Shown: positions 5,349 through 14,854 of the stretch, piece after piece
How the letters are laid out: the number at the start of each line of letters is the position of its first letter
Numbering within the stretch: the first letter of the stretch is position 1
DNA from: Bacillota bacterium
Lineage (GTDB): Bacteria; Bacillota; Sulfobacillia; Symbiobacteriales; ZC4RG38
Reading direction: 5' to 3'
DNA: 16,696 nucleotides
Assembly (NCBI GenBank): GCA_003242505.1
Contig: QGUP01000008.1
Span: forward strand, 1-16,696
Program-made: the position numbers and the translations under genes
The notes under the pieces: model-generated
Databases searched by the model: none
What the model was told of the DNA's origin: nothing
The model's input: only the letters and a program-made list of their open reading frames with translations

Positions 5349-8300
5349 GTGGAGCAGGAACTCAAACTCATCTTGAGGGCCTACAATCAGGCCCAGCAGA
5401 CCATTCAGAGTGTCAGTAGGGATCTTGGCAACCTGGGTCGGACCGAACAACAGGTAGCAGCCGCCAGCGACCGGCTGAATGCTGCGTTTGCGGCGGCTAT
5501 GCGGACCACTCAGGGATTTGCCCAGACGGCCACCGGCCTGCTGGTGCCCCTGTCCGCGGTTGAGCGGACGGAGCGCCGGGTCGAACAGGCCAGCCGGCAG
5601 ATGGAGCAGCAGACCCGGCGGACTGCTGCGGCCCTGCGTGAGAAAGCCAAGGAGGCCCAGGTGGCCTCTCAGTCCGTTGACGACCTGCTCCAGACCCTCG
5701 GTGCCCTGGGGCTCGTGTCCGGTGCGGAGCGGGCCCTGCGTGGCATCACCGGGACTACCAGGGAGTTCGGGGCCATCGCCCGGCAGGCCAGCCTGATCGC
5801 CGAGGACTACACCGGCGCCCTGGAGCGGCAGGCCTTGGCGGCGACGGAGGGCATCTACGGCCCGATTGAACTGGCTGAGGCTTACCGTGAACTCGGAGCC
5901 GCCGGTGCCGAGGTGAATGAGGTCCTGGCCGCGGCGCCTGAAATCCTCGATTTTGCCACGGCAGCGATGATCGACCAGGCTGACGCGGCCCAGGCCGTCA
6001 TCGCTGCTGCGTCGTCGTTCAGGATCCCGCTGACCGAGGCCAGCCGCATCACGGACGCCTTCGCCGAGGCCATGAACCGAACCACCCTGGGCGGCCGGGA
6101 CCTGGTGTACGCCCTGGCATCCATCGGCCCGGTGGCCGCCATCGCCAACCAGCAGCTTGGCGAGACCATTGCGGCCGTGGCCGCCCTGCGGAACGCCGGC
6201 GCCTCTGCGCAGGATGCGGCGACCTCCGTCCGGTCGGCGATGCTGCATCTGGCTAATCCGACGCAGGAGGCGGCCGAGCTCATCCAGTACCTGGGTATCC
6301 AACTCTATGATGCCCAGGGCAACATGAAGCAGTGGTCCGACATCGTAGCCGAGTTTGAGCGGGCCTTGGCACCGTTCAACCAGCAGGCCCGCAACATGAT
6401 TCTGACCACCATCTTCGGCAGCGACGGCATCCGGGCCATGGCTGCCTCCATGCAGATGGGGAGCGACAACCTCCGCCGCCTGGCAAGGGACCTGGAGAAC
6501 GCAGAGGGCGCCGCCAGTGCGATGGCCCGGACCATGGGTGACACCCTGGACGGTGCCCTGCGCCGGCTCGCTGGTAACACCCAGCGGGCCGCCATCGTTT
6601 TTGGGCAGGACCTCCAGCCGGCCATCGTGAGCGTGGTTGGGTTCATCGACCGACTGGTGGCCGGATTCGTGCATCTCGATGATGCAACGCGGGGCCTGAT
6701 AGAGGTCATCCTGGGCGGTGCTGGGTTGGTTGTGGCCCTGGCCAGCGTGGCGCGCATCATCCAGTTGCTGGTGCCCGGGCTCACAGCTGCGATCAGTCTG
6801 GTGGGACAGGCCAGGACTGCCATCGTTGGTCTCGCCACCGGGACTCAGGCTCTGTCCCTCTCGCTAGGCTCCGTCCTGGGTATCCTCGGTGTTGTTGCCG
6901 GGGTGCTCGGCGTTGGCTACCTTGCCTGGAAGACCTACCGGACCGGGATGGAGCAGGCCACCCTGGCTGGCGTTGAGGAGGCCAGGGTGCTCTACAACAA
7001 GGCCCAGCGTATCCGTGAGTTGACCGAGGAACTGAAGACCCTGGCCGCGAACACGAATCCTACCGCCGAGGAGCAGGCCAGGCTCCGGGATGTGACGGAG
7101 GAACTGGCCAGACTTGCACCGTTGGCCGCACAGGGAATCGACGAGCAGACCGGTGCTATTACTGACCTCACGAAGGTCCTTGAGGGCGCCAACGCCGAGA
7201 TGGAGAAGTACATCGAGCAGAGCGAGAGCATGGCGAAGGCGGCCCTCGCTATAGCGCAGATCAGGTTACCGCAACTCGAGGAGGAACTGCAGCAGGTAGA
7301 CGAGGAGATGGCTAAGTTGACCAGGGCAAGGGACCTTGGCCCTGAATTCGCACGGGGGCAAATGCTGGCCGAACCGCGCGGGCCAACCATTCCAGGACTG
7401 TCCTGGCTTGGTTCCTTGCTCTTTGGCGAGAGCGAAGCAAAGGGTCTGACACAACTGCGGATGCTGATTACCGGTGACCCTGCCAAGATTGAAGCCGAAG
7501 CGGCAGTGCAGTTGACGCAACTGCGGCAGCGCGCCTTCCAGTTGAAGGCCGAAATCAATGAGCTGAAGGAGATGCAGCGCGTCGCCGAAGCCTTGCTCAG
7601 GGGCGAAGACCCGTCATCCGGCCGATCTGGCGGTGGTGGGGCGCAGACAACTCCGGCCACAACCGGCGGCCGCGGGCTCCCGCCGGACTTCGGTCGGGGC
7701 CGCAGTGGACCCTCCTGGCTGGAGCAGTGGCGCAACAGCCTCCAGGCCACCCTGCACACCCTGGCCCCCTACGAGCAGGCTCTGGCCCGGGCAAGCGGGC
7801 GGCTCGACATCCTCAACGCCAAGCAGGCCTACTACCTGGCCTTGCTGCGGGACGGGAAGGGCGGCATCGAACTGCTCATCGAGGCCGAGAAGACCCGGGA
7901 TGAGGTGGTCCAGGCCCTCCGCCAGCACCAGGAGGAACTGCACCGTACCAACGAGGCCTACCGGGCGATGCTGGTCACCCTGGGCCAGGAGCAGGAGCGG
8001 CTGGACGCCCTCTACGCCGCAGGGAAGATCAGCCGGGAGGACTACGCCGAGGCTAGCCGGCGGGTCCGGGAGGAGACCGAACGGCTGAACCAGGCCATCG
8101 CCCGCAACTCTGCGGCGTGGTGGCAGGACGAACTGGCCATCGCCCAGGCCGGGGAGACGCTGGAGCAGGTCCTGGACCGGATGGAGCAGGATGTCCGGCA
8201 GAAGTTCGAAGAGGTGATGAGGAAGGGCCGGGAGGAGCTCGAGAAGTTCGCCAAGGCCGTGGATGACCTCTTCGCCAAGCTGGACCGGACCCGGGACGCC

Positions 8301-10193
8301 CGGGGGCTGCAGAACGTCCTGGCCGACTTGCGGCAGGCGGCCGATACCCTCCGGGCCCTGGCCTCCGGCGGAACGTTGGGTCCTGCGCCTCTGTTCACGG
8401 GCGGGGACCTGGGTCCGGCGGCGAAGGCGGCCATGGCCCAGGCGGACCAGTTGCTCCAGGACATCCTCGGCGGCAAGTACGCCCCAGACACCAGCACCCT
8501 CCTGGACCTTTCCAAGACCAGCCGGGAGCAGTTCCTGCAGGCCCTTGGTGACGGCTTGGGCCGGCTGGACGACCTGCTCCGGCAGGCCCAAGAGCTCGCC
8601 CGGCCGCTGGCGGATGAGCTCAAGGCGATCGTCGCCGGCCTGGACCAGCAGATCCGCGGCATCCAGGCCGTGCTCGACGACTTCGAGACCACCGAGGCGG
8701 CTGACCGACAGGCCAAGGCCTGGGAGGAGCTCAACCGGGCCCTGGACGCCCTCGAAGGCATCCGGCCGGAGGGCTGGCTGCCAGGGCCGGATGATGTCCG
8801 CCGGCTGGCCGATGAGGTCCAGCGGCTGCGCCTCCAGGACCTGGGGGCCCTGGAGCCGGAGGAGTTCGCCCAGCGTCTGCGGGAGAACCTGGGGCAGCTG
8901 CGGCACTACTCCCAGGTCGCCCGCAACTACCTGCAGTCCGCTGCCGATGCCATCGACGCCGAACTCCGGGACATCGACCGGCAGATCAAGGCCATCGACG
9001 AGCGACTGCAGCGGGACCTGGAGCGGCTCCAGGCTCAACTGGACGCCCTCGACCGGCAGGAGCGCCAGGATGAGCGGCTGAAGGCGGAGGAGGAGTACCA
9101 GAAGCGCCGCAAGGCCCTGCAGGACCAGATCACCTGGCTCATGCTGCAGGGCGAGGAGAAGCACGCCTTCGAGATCGCAGCCCTCCGCCGGCAACTGGCT
9201 GACGAAGAAGCCAAGTGGCAGGAGCAACTGACCAAGTGGCAGCGGGAGGACCAGCGGGAGCGGATCCGGCAGCAGATGGACGCCCTCCGGGAGCAGGCCG
9301 AGGCGGAGAAGCAGGCCCTGGAGGAGCGCCGGCGGATGCTGCTGGAGCAGCAGGTTCTCCTCAACCGGTCCCTGGAGGCCCTGCTGGAGGTCATCGCCGG
9401 TGAGCAGCAGGGGCTCATGGACCTGGCCCGCCAGCGCCAGGAGGACCTCCGCAGCTTGCAGCAGCAGGCCGAGGAGAAGTACCGGACCCTGGAGGACATC
9501 CTGGGCGACATCCGGACCTACGTGGACCAGGAGTTGGGCGAGTGGCGGCGGCTGGCCGACGAGCGCCGGAAGATCGAGGAGGATGCCTGGAACAACCAGG
9601 AGACCGGCATCAAGGCCATCATGGACCGGGGCATCACCGAGACCCTGGCCCTGATGGCCGAGAAGGACCCGTTGTGGCTTGCCCGGGGCCAGTCGATGAT
9701 GGACGCCCTGATCCAGGGGATCCGGAGCCGGGAGCAGTCCCTCCGGGACGCCATTGAGGATGTCAACCGGGCCCTGGCAGAGTTGGACGCGGCCAGGATG
9801 CTGCTGAACGAGGCCCCACAGGACACTGGCGGACGGGTGACGGTCGACGTGCCCGGATTCGCCTCCGGTGCCGTCCTGTTCCGTCCCGTAGCCGGTCTCA
9901 TGGCCTTGGCCGAGCGCGGGCCGGAGGCCATCGCTCCGCTGGACTGGCTGGCGGACCAGATTCGGGAGCTGGCCGACCGGAGCGTCCGGCAGACGCTGGT
10001 GGCGACGCTGGCCCCGGTTGGGGTCGCGGGCGGCGTGTCGGCCCGGGACCTGGCCGATGCGCTCCGCCAGGCCATCCGGGAGGCTGGCCCCCTGCGGGCC
10101 ACCGTCCCGGTGTACATGGACGGCAGACTAATCGCCGAGCACACGGTCGAGTTGGCCTTCAGCGGCTTCAGGCAGGAGGCTCGAAGGCGGTAA
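5349..10193 (+). CDS. Tape measure protein
   Basis: A 1614-residue protein starting at GTG 5349, seven bases after GAGGTGG. Residues about 115-345 match the TP901-type tape measure core (AEDYTGALERQALAATEGIYG; ITDAFAEAMNRTTLGGRDL; AAVAALRNAGASAQDAATSVR; IFGSDGIRAMAASM). Hydrophobic segments occupy about 448-530, as expected for a protein that reaches the host membrane. A Gly/Ser/Pro-rich linker is at about 750-790. A long charged coiled-coil, densest around 1190-1400, leads to the usual C-terminal tail motif (GFASGAVLF...ALAERGPEAIAPL, about 1503-1535). No peptidase or lytic domain is visible. By the usual ~0.15 nm per residue rule the tail would be near 240 nm. Codon use becomes markedly more GC-rich after the linker. 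Confidence 0.93.
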   Translation: MEQELKLILRAYNQAQQTIQSVSRDLGNLGRTEQQVAAASDRLNAAFAAAMRTTQGFAQTATGLLVPLSAVERTERRVEQASRQMEQQTRRTAAALREKAKEAQVASQSVDDLLQTLGALGLVSGAERALRGITGTTREFGAIARQASLIAEDYTGALERQALAATEGIYGPIELAEAYRELGAAGAEVNEVLAAAPEILDFATAAMIDQADAAQAVIAAASSFRIPLTEASRITDAFAEAMNRTTLGGRDLVYALASIGPVAAIANQQLGETIAAVAALRNAGASAQDAATSVRSAMLHLANPTQEAAELIQYLGIQLYDAQGNMKQWSDIVAEFERALAPFNQQARNMILTTIFGSDGIRAMAASMQMGSDNLRRLARDLENAEGAASAMARTMGDTLDGALRRLAGNTQRAAIVFGQDLQPAIVSVVGFIDRLVAGFVHLDDATRGLIEVILGGAGLVVALASVARIIQLLVPGLTAAISLVGQARTAIVGLATGTQALSLSLGSVLGILGVVAGVLGVGYLAWKTYRTGMEQATLAGVEEARVLYNKAQRIRELTEELKTLAANTNPTAEEQARLRDVTEELARLAPLAAQGIDEQTGAITDLTKVLEGANAEMEKYIEQSESMAKAALAIAQIRLPQLEEELQQVDEEMAKLTRARDLGPEFARGQMLAEPRGPTIPGLSWLGSLLFGESEAKGLTQLRMLITGDPAKIEAEAAVQLTQLRQRAFQLKAEINELKEMQRVAEALLRGEDPSSGRSGGGGAQTTPATTGGRGLPPDFGRGRSGPSWLEQWRNSLQATLHTLAPYEQALARASGRLDILNAKQAYYLALLRDGKGGIELLIEAEKTRDEVVQALRQHQEELHRTNEAYRAMLVTLGQEQERLDALYAAGKISREDYAEASRRVREETERLNQAIARNSAAWWQDELAIAQAGETLEQVLDRMEQDVRQKFEEVMRKGREELEKFAKAVDDLFAKLDRTRDARGLQNVLADLRQAADTLRALASGGTLGPAPLFTGGDLGPAAKAAMAQADQLLQDILGGKYAPDTSTLLDLSKTSREQFLQALGDGLGRLDDLLRQAQELARPLADELKAIVAGLDQQIRGIQAVLDDFETTEAADRQAKAWEELNRALDALEGIRPEGWLPGPDDVRRLADEVQRLRLQDLGALEPEEFAQRLRENLGQLRHYSQVARNYLQSAADAIDAELRDIDRQIKAIDERLQRDLERLQAQLDALDRQERQDERLKAEEEYQKRRKALQDQITWLMLQGEEKHAFEIAALRRQLADEEAKWQEQLTKWQREDQRERIRQQMDALREQAEAEKQALEERRRMLLEQQVLLNRSLEALLEVIAGEQQGLMDLARQRQEDLRSLQQQAEEKYRTLEDILGDIRTYVDQELGEWRRLADERRKIEEDAWNNQETGIKAIMDRGITETLALMAEKDPLWLARGQSMMDALIQGIRSREQSLRDAIEDVNRALAELDAARMLLNEAPQDTGGRVTVDVPGFASGAVLFRPVAGLMALAERGPEAIAPLDWLADQIRELADRSVRQTLVATLAPVGVAGGVSARDLADALRQAIREAGPLRATVPVYMDGRLIAEHTVELAFSGFRQEARRR

Positions 10194-10223
10194 GAGGGCG
10201 CCTCCCTGGGAGGGGGCGCCCTC
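10194..10223 (+). terminator. Strong hairpin directly after tape measure stop
   Basis: GAGGGCGCC (10194-10202) pairs perfectly with GGCGCCCTC (10215-10223), with partial extra pairing in the loop. It starts right after the TAA stop. No T run follows (CGCTGTAC), so it is more likely an mRNA processing, pausing or stability element than a full rho-independent terminator. Confidence 0.5.
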
Positions 10224-10253
10224 GCTGTACATACCGGCAACGGAGGTGCAGAT

Positions 10254-10550
10254 ATGCACCGTCTCTACGCCCTCTTGAATGGCCGTCTGGCCGACCTCAC
10301 CCATGCCGATACCGACACCGCCGCCCAGGCTTTGGCCCAGGCGGCGGCTGTGTTTGTGTGCCATCCCGACCCCAGCCAGACGGTCGCCTACTACCCCGCG
10401 ACAGGCCGCTGGCTCCGCGGAGGCCAAACGGTGGCGGAGACTGACCTTCCGGACGGCTGGGACCTGCCGGACGGGCGACGACTCCTCCGTGACGGTCTGC
10501 GGTTGGTGCCCGGCGACTCGGACATTCCGGCTGCTGAGTCTGGCGAGTAG
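10254..10550 (+). CDS. Small unidentified protein between tape measure and adhesin genes
   Basis: A 98-residue protein starting at ATG 10254, five bases after GGAGGTG (10242-10248). The N-terminal half combines a strand (HRLYALLNGRLADLTH) with an Ala-rich helix (TAAQALAQAAAVFVCH). The second half is polar with VAYYPATGRWLRGGQ, DGWDLPDGRRLLRDGLRLVPGD and a short acidic end. No transmembrane segment, zinc site or catalytic motif is seen, and I recognise no family. It ends 14 bases before the adhesin start, so it belongs to the tail-tip operon. It might be a small tip or distal-tail accessory protein, but that is only positional inference. Confidence 0.7.
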   Translation: MHRLYALLNGRLADLTHADTDTAAQALAQAAAVFVCHPDPSQTVAYYPATGRWLRGGQTVAETDLPDGWDLPDGRRLLRDGLRLVPGDSDIPAAESGE

Positions 10551-10564
10551 GGGGTGAGCGATGC

Positions 10565-13500
10565 GTGGCTATTGTCTACGAACCCGACCTGAACCTTTAC
10601 CCGCAGCCTGACGGCAGCGCACAGGCGGACACTGGCCTTCTACGGGCGACGCTGGCTGGCGACCTCGCTGCACAGGAACTCCTGCGGGTGGAGGTGGCGC
10701 AGAAGGTCCTGCAGTACGCCACCGGCGGCCTGTTCTGGGTGGACACCAACGGAACGGTCCAGCCCATCGCTGCTATCGCCTCCGCCCCCTTGCAGGTGGA
10801 TGGTTCGGTGGGGCGGTTTGCTCCGGAGGGCGCGCCCTACACCGTCGAGTACGAGGTGCTGGGGAACAAGGTCAAGCGGCGGGTGATTCTCACCGCGCCC
10901 CTGCCGGACCCCGACCCCGCCATCTTCCCCGACCTCGACGACGTTTACCTCTCCGTCCTGGGGCCGCTGAACGTGGACCCGACCCTGACGGTGATGGTGG
11001 AGGGCCAGCCCTACGCACCGGGGCAGGACGTGTGGACGGCGGCCACCATCGACCTCGTGGACGCAGACGGGCGGCAGGTCGAGAAGTTGGAGCGCATCTC
11101 GGTACGTGGTACTGGCGACGAGACGCTGGTCTGCGCCGGGCGGTTTCGGCTGACGACGGATCCGGTGACAGGACAACTGCAAATCTACGAGTGCCTGCCG
11201 TACTGGTGGCTCAAGACCGTGCCGCTGGAAAACTACCCCGTCGTGATTGACCCGACGGTGGTTGCAACGGTGTCCGAAAACTTCCCGACATCCGGTCGCG
11301 GAAAGCGCATTATCGACCGCTGTTCAGACGGTACGCTGTGGATTGCGATTGCTGATGGATCGAAGGTGCGTTTCCTGTACTCCAAGGACAACGGGAGTAC
11401 GTGGCTTGAATCGACAAGTAGTGCCATTTCGGGCCTTTACACTGTCAGTCGCCCGAAGGTGGATATATTCATCGATGTTGATGATTATCTACACATCGTA
11501 TACGACGCTGACGACGGCGGTGGTGGCGATTTGGTGTACAGACGTGGCACTCCCAACGCCAGCCGGACCGCGTGGACATGGAGTCAGGCTTACGTCGTGG
11601 AGTCTCGAGCTCCCAGAACTGGTACTGTCGTCGCCCATCGGGAAGGTAGCGGCTGGGTGGCCCACATCGTTTGGGGTCTTTCGCAGGTCACCCCTGCATC
11701 CTATATCAGCTACAGCCGCGCGACTATTGGACCCGACGGGAGCATTTCCTTGTCGTCTAAATATACGATAGCCAGCTATAGCGAACAGTACATGCCGTAT
11801 GTCGCAATCGACTTCAACCATACTGGTGACGGCAAGACGGTCGCTGAGGCCCCTCACCTCTATGTTGCATGGTCTGGTCCGATCGTTGGGTTCAAGAAAG
11901 CGACATACTCTTCCGGCAACTGGACGTGGGGGAATAAGGTCACCATCGACAGCGAAGCGAACTCGGGTCGCCTTGCAGCAACCTTCGATGGCACCCGTTT
12001 TGTCATGGTGTACTCGCCAGCCAGTACTCCTAGCACCCTGAAGGTGGCAGAGCGGGATGCTGCAGATACAACTACTACGTTCCGCAATCCGCCAGCATTG
12101 TCCGACGGCACGGTCATCGGTGTAACGTTGACCTACGACCAGAACCAGAACCTGTATGTTTTCGCGGCAGGAAACACCTCAAAGGACGTGAAAATGGTCA
12201 AGTTTGACCGTTCCACCAGCAACTGGGGTTCCTGGACGACGGTTGCGGCTGCTACTGCCGTGGCCGATACCTTGACTTCCAAGCGGGGATACGGCGGCAA
12301 CGCCCTTGACGTGGTGTGGTCTGATGGGGCTAGCACGCCGTACACGGTCTACCACCACGCGGTTCTGCTGAACCGCGCTCCCAACGCACCGACCGTCACC
12401 GTCTCCCCCGCTGCGTTTGACGCGTCCACTGGCACCGACATCACTATCCGGCACAACGACCCGGACGGGGACCAGATGTCCGGGTACGCGCTCAAGCGTG
12501 TGGCGGGCAGCACAACGCAGTGGTGGCGGGCCTCCGACAAGACGTGGGTCTCCTCGGAGGTGTGGAACGCGGCCAGCGGCACCAGCGTCACCATCCCCGC
12601 CGCGGACAACGCGGGGAAGTGGGACACCGGCGTCAGCTACCAACTGTACGCCGCCACGAAGGACGCGCAGGGTGTGGCTGGGCCGTACAACTCGACCGGC
12701 GTCACGGCCAACGCTGGCGCAAAGCCCATCGCGCAGATTACGGCCCCGACCGGCACCGTGGCGCAGCAGCAGGTCACGGTCGAATGGACCGTGGACCAGC
12801 CGCAGAGCGCGTACCGGCTGCGCCTCAAGGCGGCTGATGGCACGGTTCTGGAGGACACCGGCAAGGTCTCCTCGACCGACGCCCGCGCCCGGACCCTCTC
12901 CACGGTGCTGCAGAACAACTCCACGTACACGGTGGAGTTGACGGTGTGGGACCAGACCTCCGGCGGGGGCGTCCAGTCCGACCCGGTGACGGCCAGTTTC
13001 ACGACGAGTTTCACCCAGCCCCTCGCACCGCTCAACGTGACCGCCACCCCGGACCCGGCGGGCGGCAAAATCGACCTGCAGTGGAGCCGCGGGGTGTACC
13101 GGCAGGCCACCTTTGCCCGGGCTTCGGTCGCCTACGACCCGGAGACTGGGGTGCAGGTGGCGGCTGGGGTGCCGCGGTATGGGGCTGGGCGGTTTGGGCA
13201 GGGCATTCTCATCGAGGAGTCCATCACCAACCTGTTGAGCGCCAACCAGTCCAGCGTGGAGACGGATACGAGTGGGTTCCAGGTGACGGGAAGCGGGGCC
13301 GTCAGCATTTCCCGCGACACTAACAAGGCGTGGCACGGTGCCGCGTCGCTGAAGGTTGTCACCGACGGGGCCTACAGCTATCAGGGGTTTCGGCTATCGT
13401 CGTTCCCGAGCGCGGCGGCGAACACCACCTATACCGGTAGCGTACACCTCCAAGGTAGCGGCTCAGTGGTGGTAGAGCTGCGTGATCAGACCAACGGAGT

Positions 13501-14854
13501 GGTGCAGACCAGGAAAGTGGCGCTGACTGGGACATGGACCAGAGTGCAGGTGACCCTTACAACGGGGGCATCTGCCACATCGCTCGACCTGCGGGTGTAC
13601 ACCGACGGCCAGCAGGCCATTACCTTTTGGGCCGACGGCCTCCAGATTGAGCAGAAGCCCTACGCCACCTCCTGGACCCTTGGCGGCACCACCCGCGCCG
13701 CCGAAAGCGTGACCCTCCCCACCGAAGGCGTACTGAACCCGACGGAGGGCACTATTGAGGGTTGGTTCCTGCTGAACGATGTTGACTTGGCTCACTACGG
13801 GCCGATTCTCTCCACCTTTGTAAACTCCAGTTCTCCAGGGCCGCGGCTGCTGATCATGCGGGACCGGGCTGGCTCTTTGCCAGGGGCTTTGCGCGTGTGG
13901 GATGGCGACGGTGCCACCGAGGATAGCAGTCTCGTGAGTCAGTCCCCCTTGGTGGCCGGAGTTTGGTATCACTTTGCCTTCGTGTGGGGGCCAAACGGAC
14001 GGAAACTCTACCTCAACGGCGTGCCGCAAGCGTCCAGCAACAGAACCGAGCCGTTGGGTATGGGGGCAACACTGATGTTTGGTGAGTGGGGGCCTCACCA
14101 CCTGAACGGTATGTTGGACGAAGTCAGAATCTCGCACAAGGCCCGCACCGACGAGGAGATTGCCGCCGCCTACGCCTCTGGCCAGCCGTTCACGGTGGAC
14201 GAGTACACCACCGCTTTGCTGCGGTTCGACGGCACACTGGACGACGCCACCAGCAACCAGAACTCCGTCTACGGCGGGAGTTGGAGGGTGGAGCGCCGCC
14301 CGGTCGGTGCCACGGCATGGACCCCCATCGCCGTGGTGCCGGACCCGCCGTCCGGGCAGTGGACCACCTACTCCGACTACGCGGCGGCGTCGGGGGTGGC
14401 CTACGAGTACCGGGTGGTCGCCCTGGGCAACAACACGACGGAGATGCCGGGGGACCCGGTGGCGGCCAGGTTGGACCTGGAGGGCGTGTGGCTCCACGAC
14501 CCGCGGGACCCGGCGGGGACCGCCCGGCAGTACAACGGCATCCCGCAGTGGGACGAGGACTGGCAGCCGGTGTCCGGTGAGTTCCGGTTCGCAGGCCGTA
14601 CCCTGCCGGTGGTCGAGTTCGACGAGAGCCAGGCCGAGCAGGTGGTCAGGGTACAGCTACTGCTCCCCGACGGCACAGGCGACAGAGAGGCCCTGGAGGC
14701 CCTGGCGGCCCGGCGGACAACGGTCCTCTACCGGGACTACCGGGGGCGGAAGGTGTACGGGACCATCCGCGGCCTGCGGTTCCGGGACGAGGCCTGGGGC
14801 GCCGTCGCCGACCTGGAGGTCTACGCTGTCGAGTACGAGGAGGCGGTGGGCTGA
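10565..14854 (+). CDS. Large multi-domain tail-tip adhesin / receptor-binding protein
   Basis: A 1429-residue protein starting at GTG 10565, seven bases after AGGGGGTGA (10549-10557). Residues 1-232 are a beta-rich N-terminus ending in YPVVIDPTV. Residues about 233-605 look like a beta-propeller with a BNR/Asp-box motif (YSKDNGSTW near 271-280) and regular Trp/Tyr-rich strands. Two Ig/Fn3-like domains follow (about 607-817). A third Fn3-like domain starts at about 818 (PLNVTATPDPAGGKIDLQWS) and resumes at about 1237 (WRVERRPVGATAWTPI). Between them sit an ATFARASVAY...ILIEESITNLL segment, a carbohydrate-binding-like jelly roll (about 889-1040) and a LamG lectin domain (about 1049-1200; WYHFAFVWGPNGRKLYLNGV, MLDEVRISHKART). 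The C-terminal ~120 residues (GVWLHDPRDPAGT; YRDYRGRKVYGTIRGLRF) resemble distal-tail attachment domains. It sits where Dit is expected and ends in a one-base overlap with the hub gene. Confidence 0.85.
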   Translation: MAIVYEPDLNLYPQPDGSAQADTGLLRATLAGDLAAQELLRVEVAQKVLQYATGGLFWVDTNGTVQPIAAIASAPLQVDGSVGRFAPEGAPYTVEYEVLGNKVKRRVILTAPLPDPDPAIFPDLDDVYLSVLGPLNVDPTLTVMVEGQPYAPGQDVWTAATIDLVDADGRQVEKLERISVRGTGDETLVCAGRFRLTTDPVTGQLQIYECLPYWWLKTVPLENYPVVIDPTVVATVSENFPTSGRGKRIIDRCSDGTLWIAIADGSKVRFLYSKDNGSTWLESTSSAISGLYTVSRPKVDIFIDVDDYLHIVYDADDGGGGDLVYRRGTPNASRTAWTWSQAYVVESRAPRTGTVVAHREGSGWVAHIVWGLSQVTPASYISYSRATIGPDGSISLSSKYTIASYSEQYMPYVAIDFNHTGDGKTVAEAPHLYVAWSGPIVGFKKATYSSGNWTWGNKVTIDSEANSGRLAATFDGTRFVMVYSPASTPSTLKVAERDAADTTTTFRNPPALSDGTVIGVTLTYDQNQNLYVFAAGNTSKDVKMVKFDRSTSNWGSWTTVAAATAVADTLTSKRGYGGNALDVVWSDGASTPYTVYHHAVLLNRAPNAPTVTVSPAAFDASTGTDITIRHNDPDGDQMSGYALKRVAGSTTQWWRASDKTWVSSEVWNAASGTSVTIPAADNAGKWDTGVSYQLYAATKDAQGVAGPYNSTGVTANAGAKPIAQITAPTGTVAQQQVTVEWTVDQPQSAYRLRLKAADGTVLEDTGKVSSTDARARTLSTVLQNNSTYTVELTVWDQTSGGGVQSDPVTASFTTSFTQPLAPLNVTATPDPAGGKIDLQWSRGVYRQATFARASVAYDPETGVQVAAGVPRYGAGRFGQGILIEESITNLLSANQSSVETDTSGFQVTGSGAVSISRDTNKAWHGAASLKVVTDGAYSYQGFRLSSFPSAAANTTYTGSVHLQGSGSVVVELRDQTNGVVQTRKVALTGTWTRVQVTLTTGASATSLDLRVYTDGQQAITFWADGLQIEQKPYATSWTLGGTTRAAESVTLPTEGVLNPTEGTIEGWFLLNDVDLAHYGPILSTFVNSSSPGPRLLIMRDRAGSLPGALRVWDGDGATEDSSLVSQSPLVAGVWYHFAFVWGPNGRKLYLNGVPQASSNRTEPLGMGATLMFGEWGPHHLNGMLDEVRISHKARTDEEIAAAYASGQPFTVDEYTTALLRFDGTLDDATSNQNSVYGGSWRVERRPVGATAWTPIAVVPDPPSGQWTTYSDYAAASGVAYEYRVVALGNNTTEMPGDPVAARLDLEGVWLHDPRDPAGTARQYNGIPQWDEDWQPVSGEFRFAGRTLPVVEFDESQAEQVVRVQLLLPDGTGDREALEALAARRTTVLYRDYRGRKVYGTIRGLRFRDEAWGAVADLEVYAVEYEEAVG

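Noticed and set aside
5226..6674. 482-codon minus-strand ORF
   Set aside because: Antisense to the tape measure core domain, which is clearly coding; no motif of its own. Only the separate frame at 4780-5229 on this strand looks real.
7614..9227. 537-codon minus-strand ORF
   Set aside because: Leu/Gly/Val-rich antisense image of the tape measure coiled-coil; no start signal.
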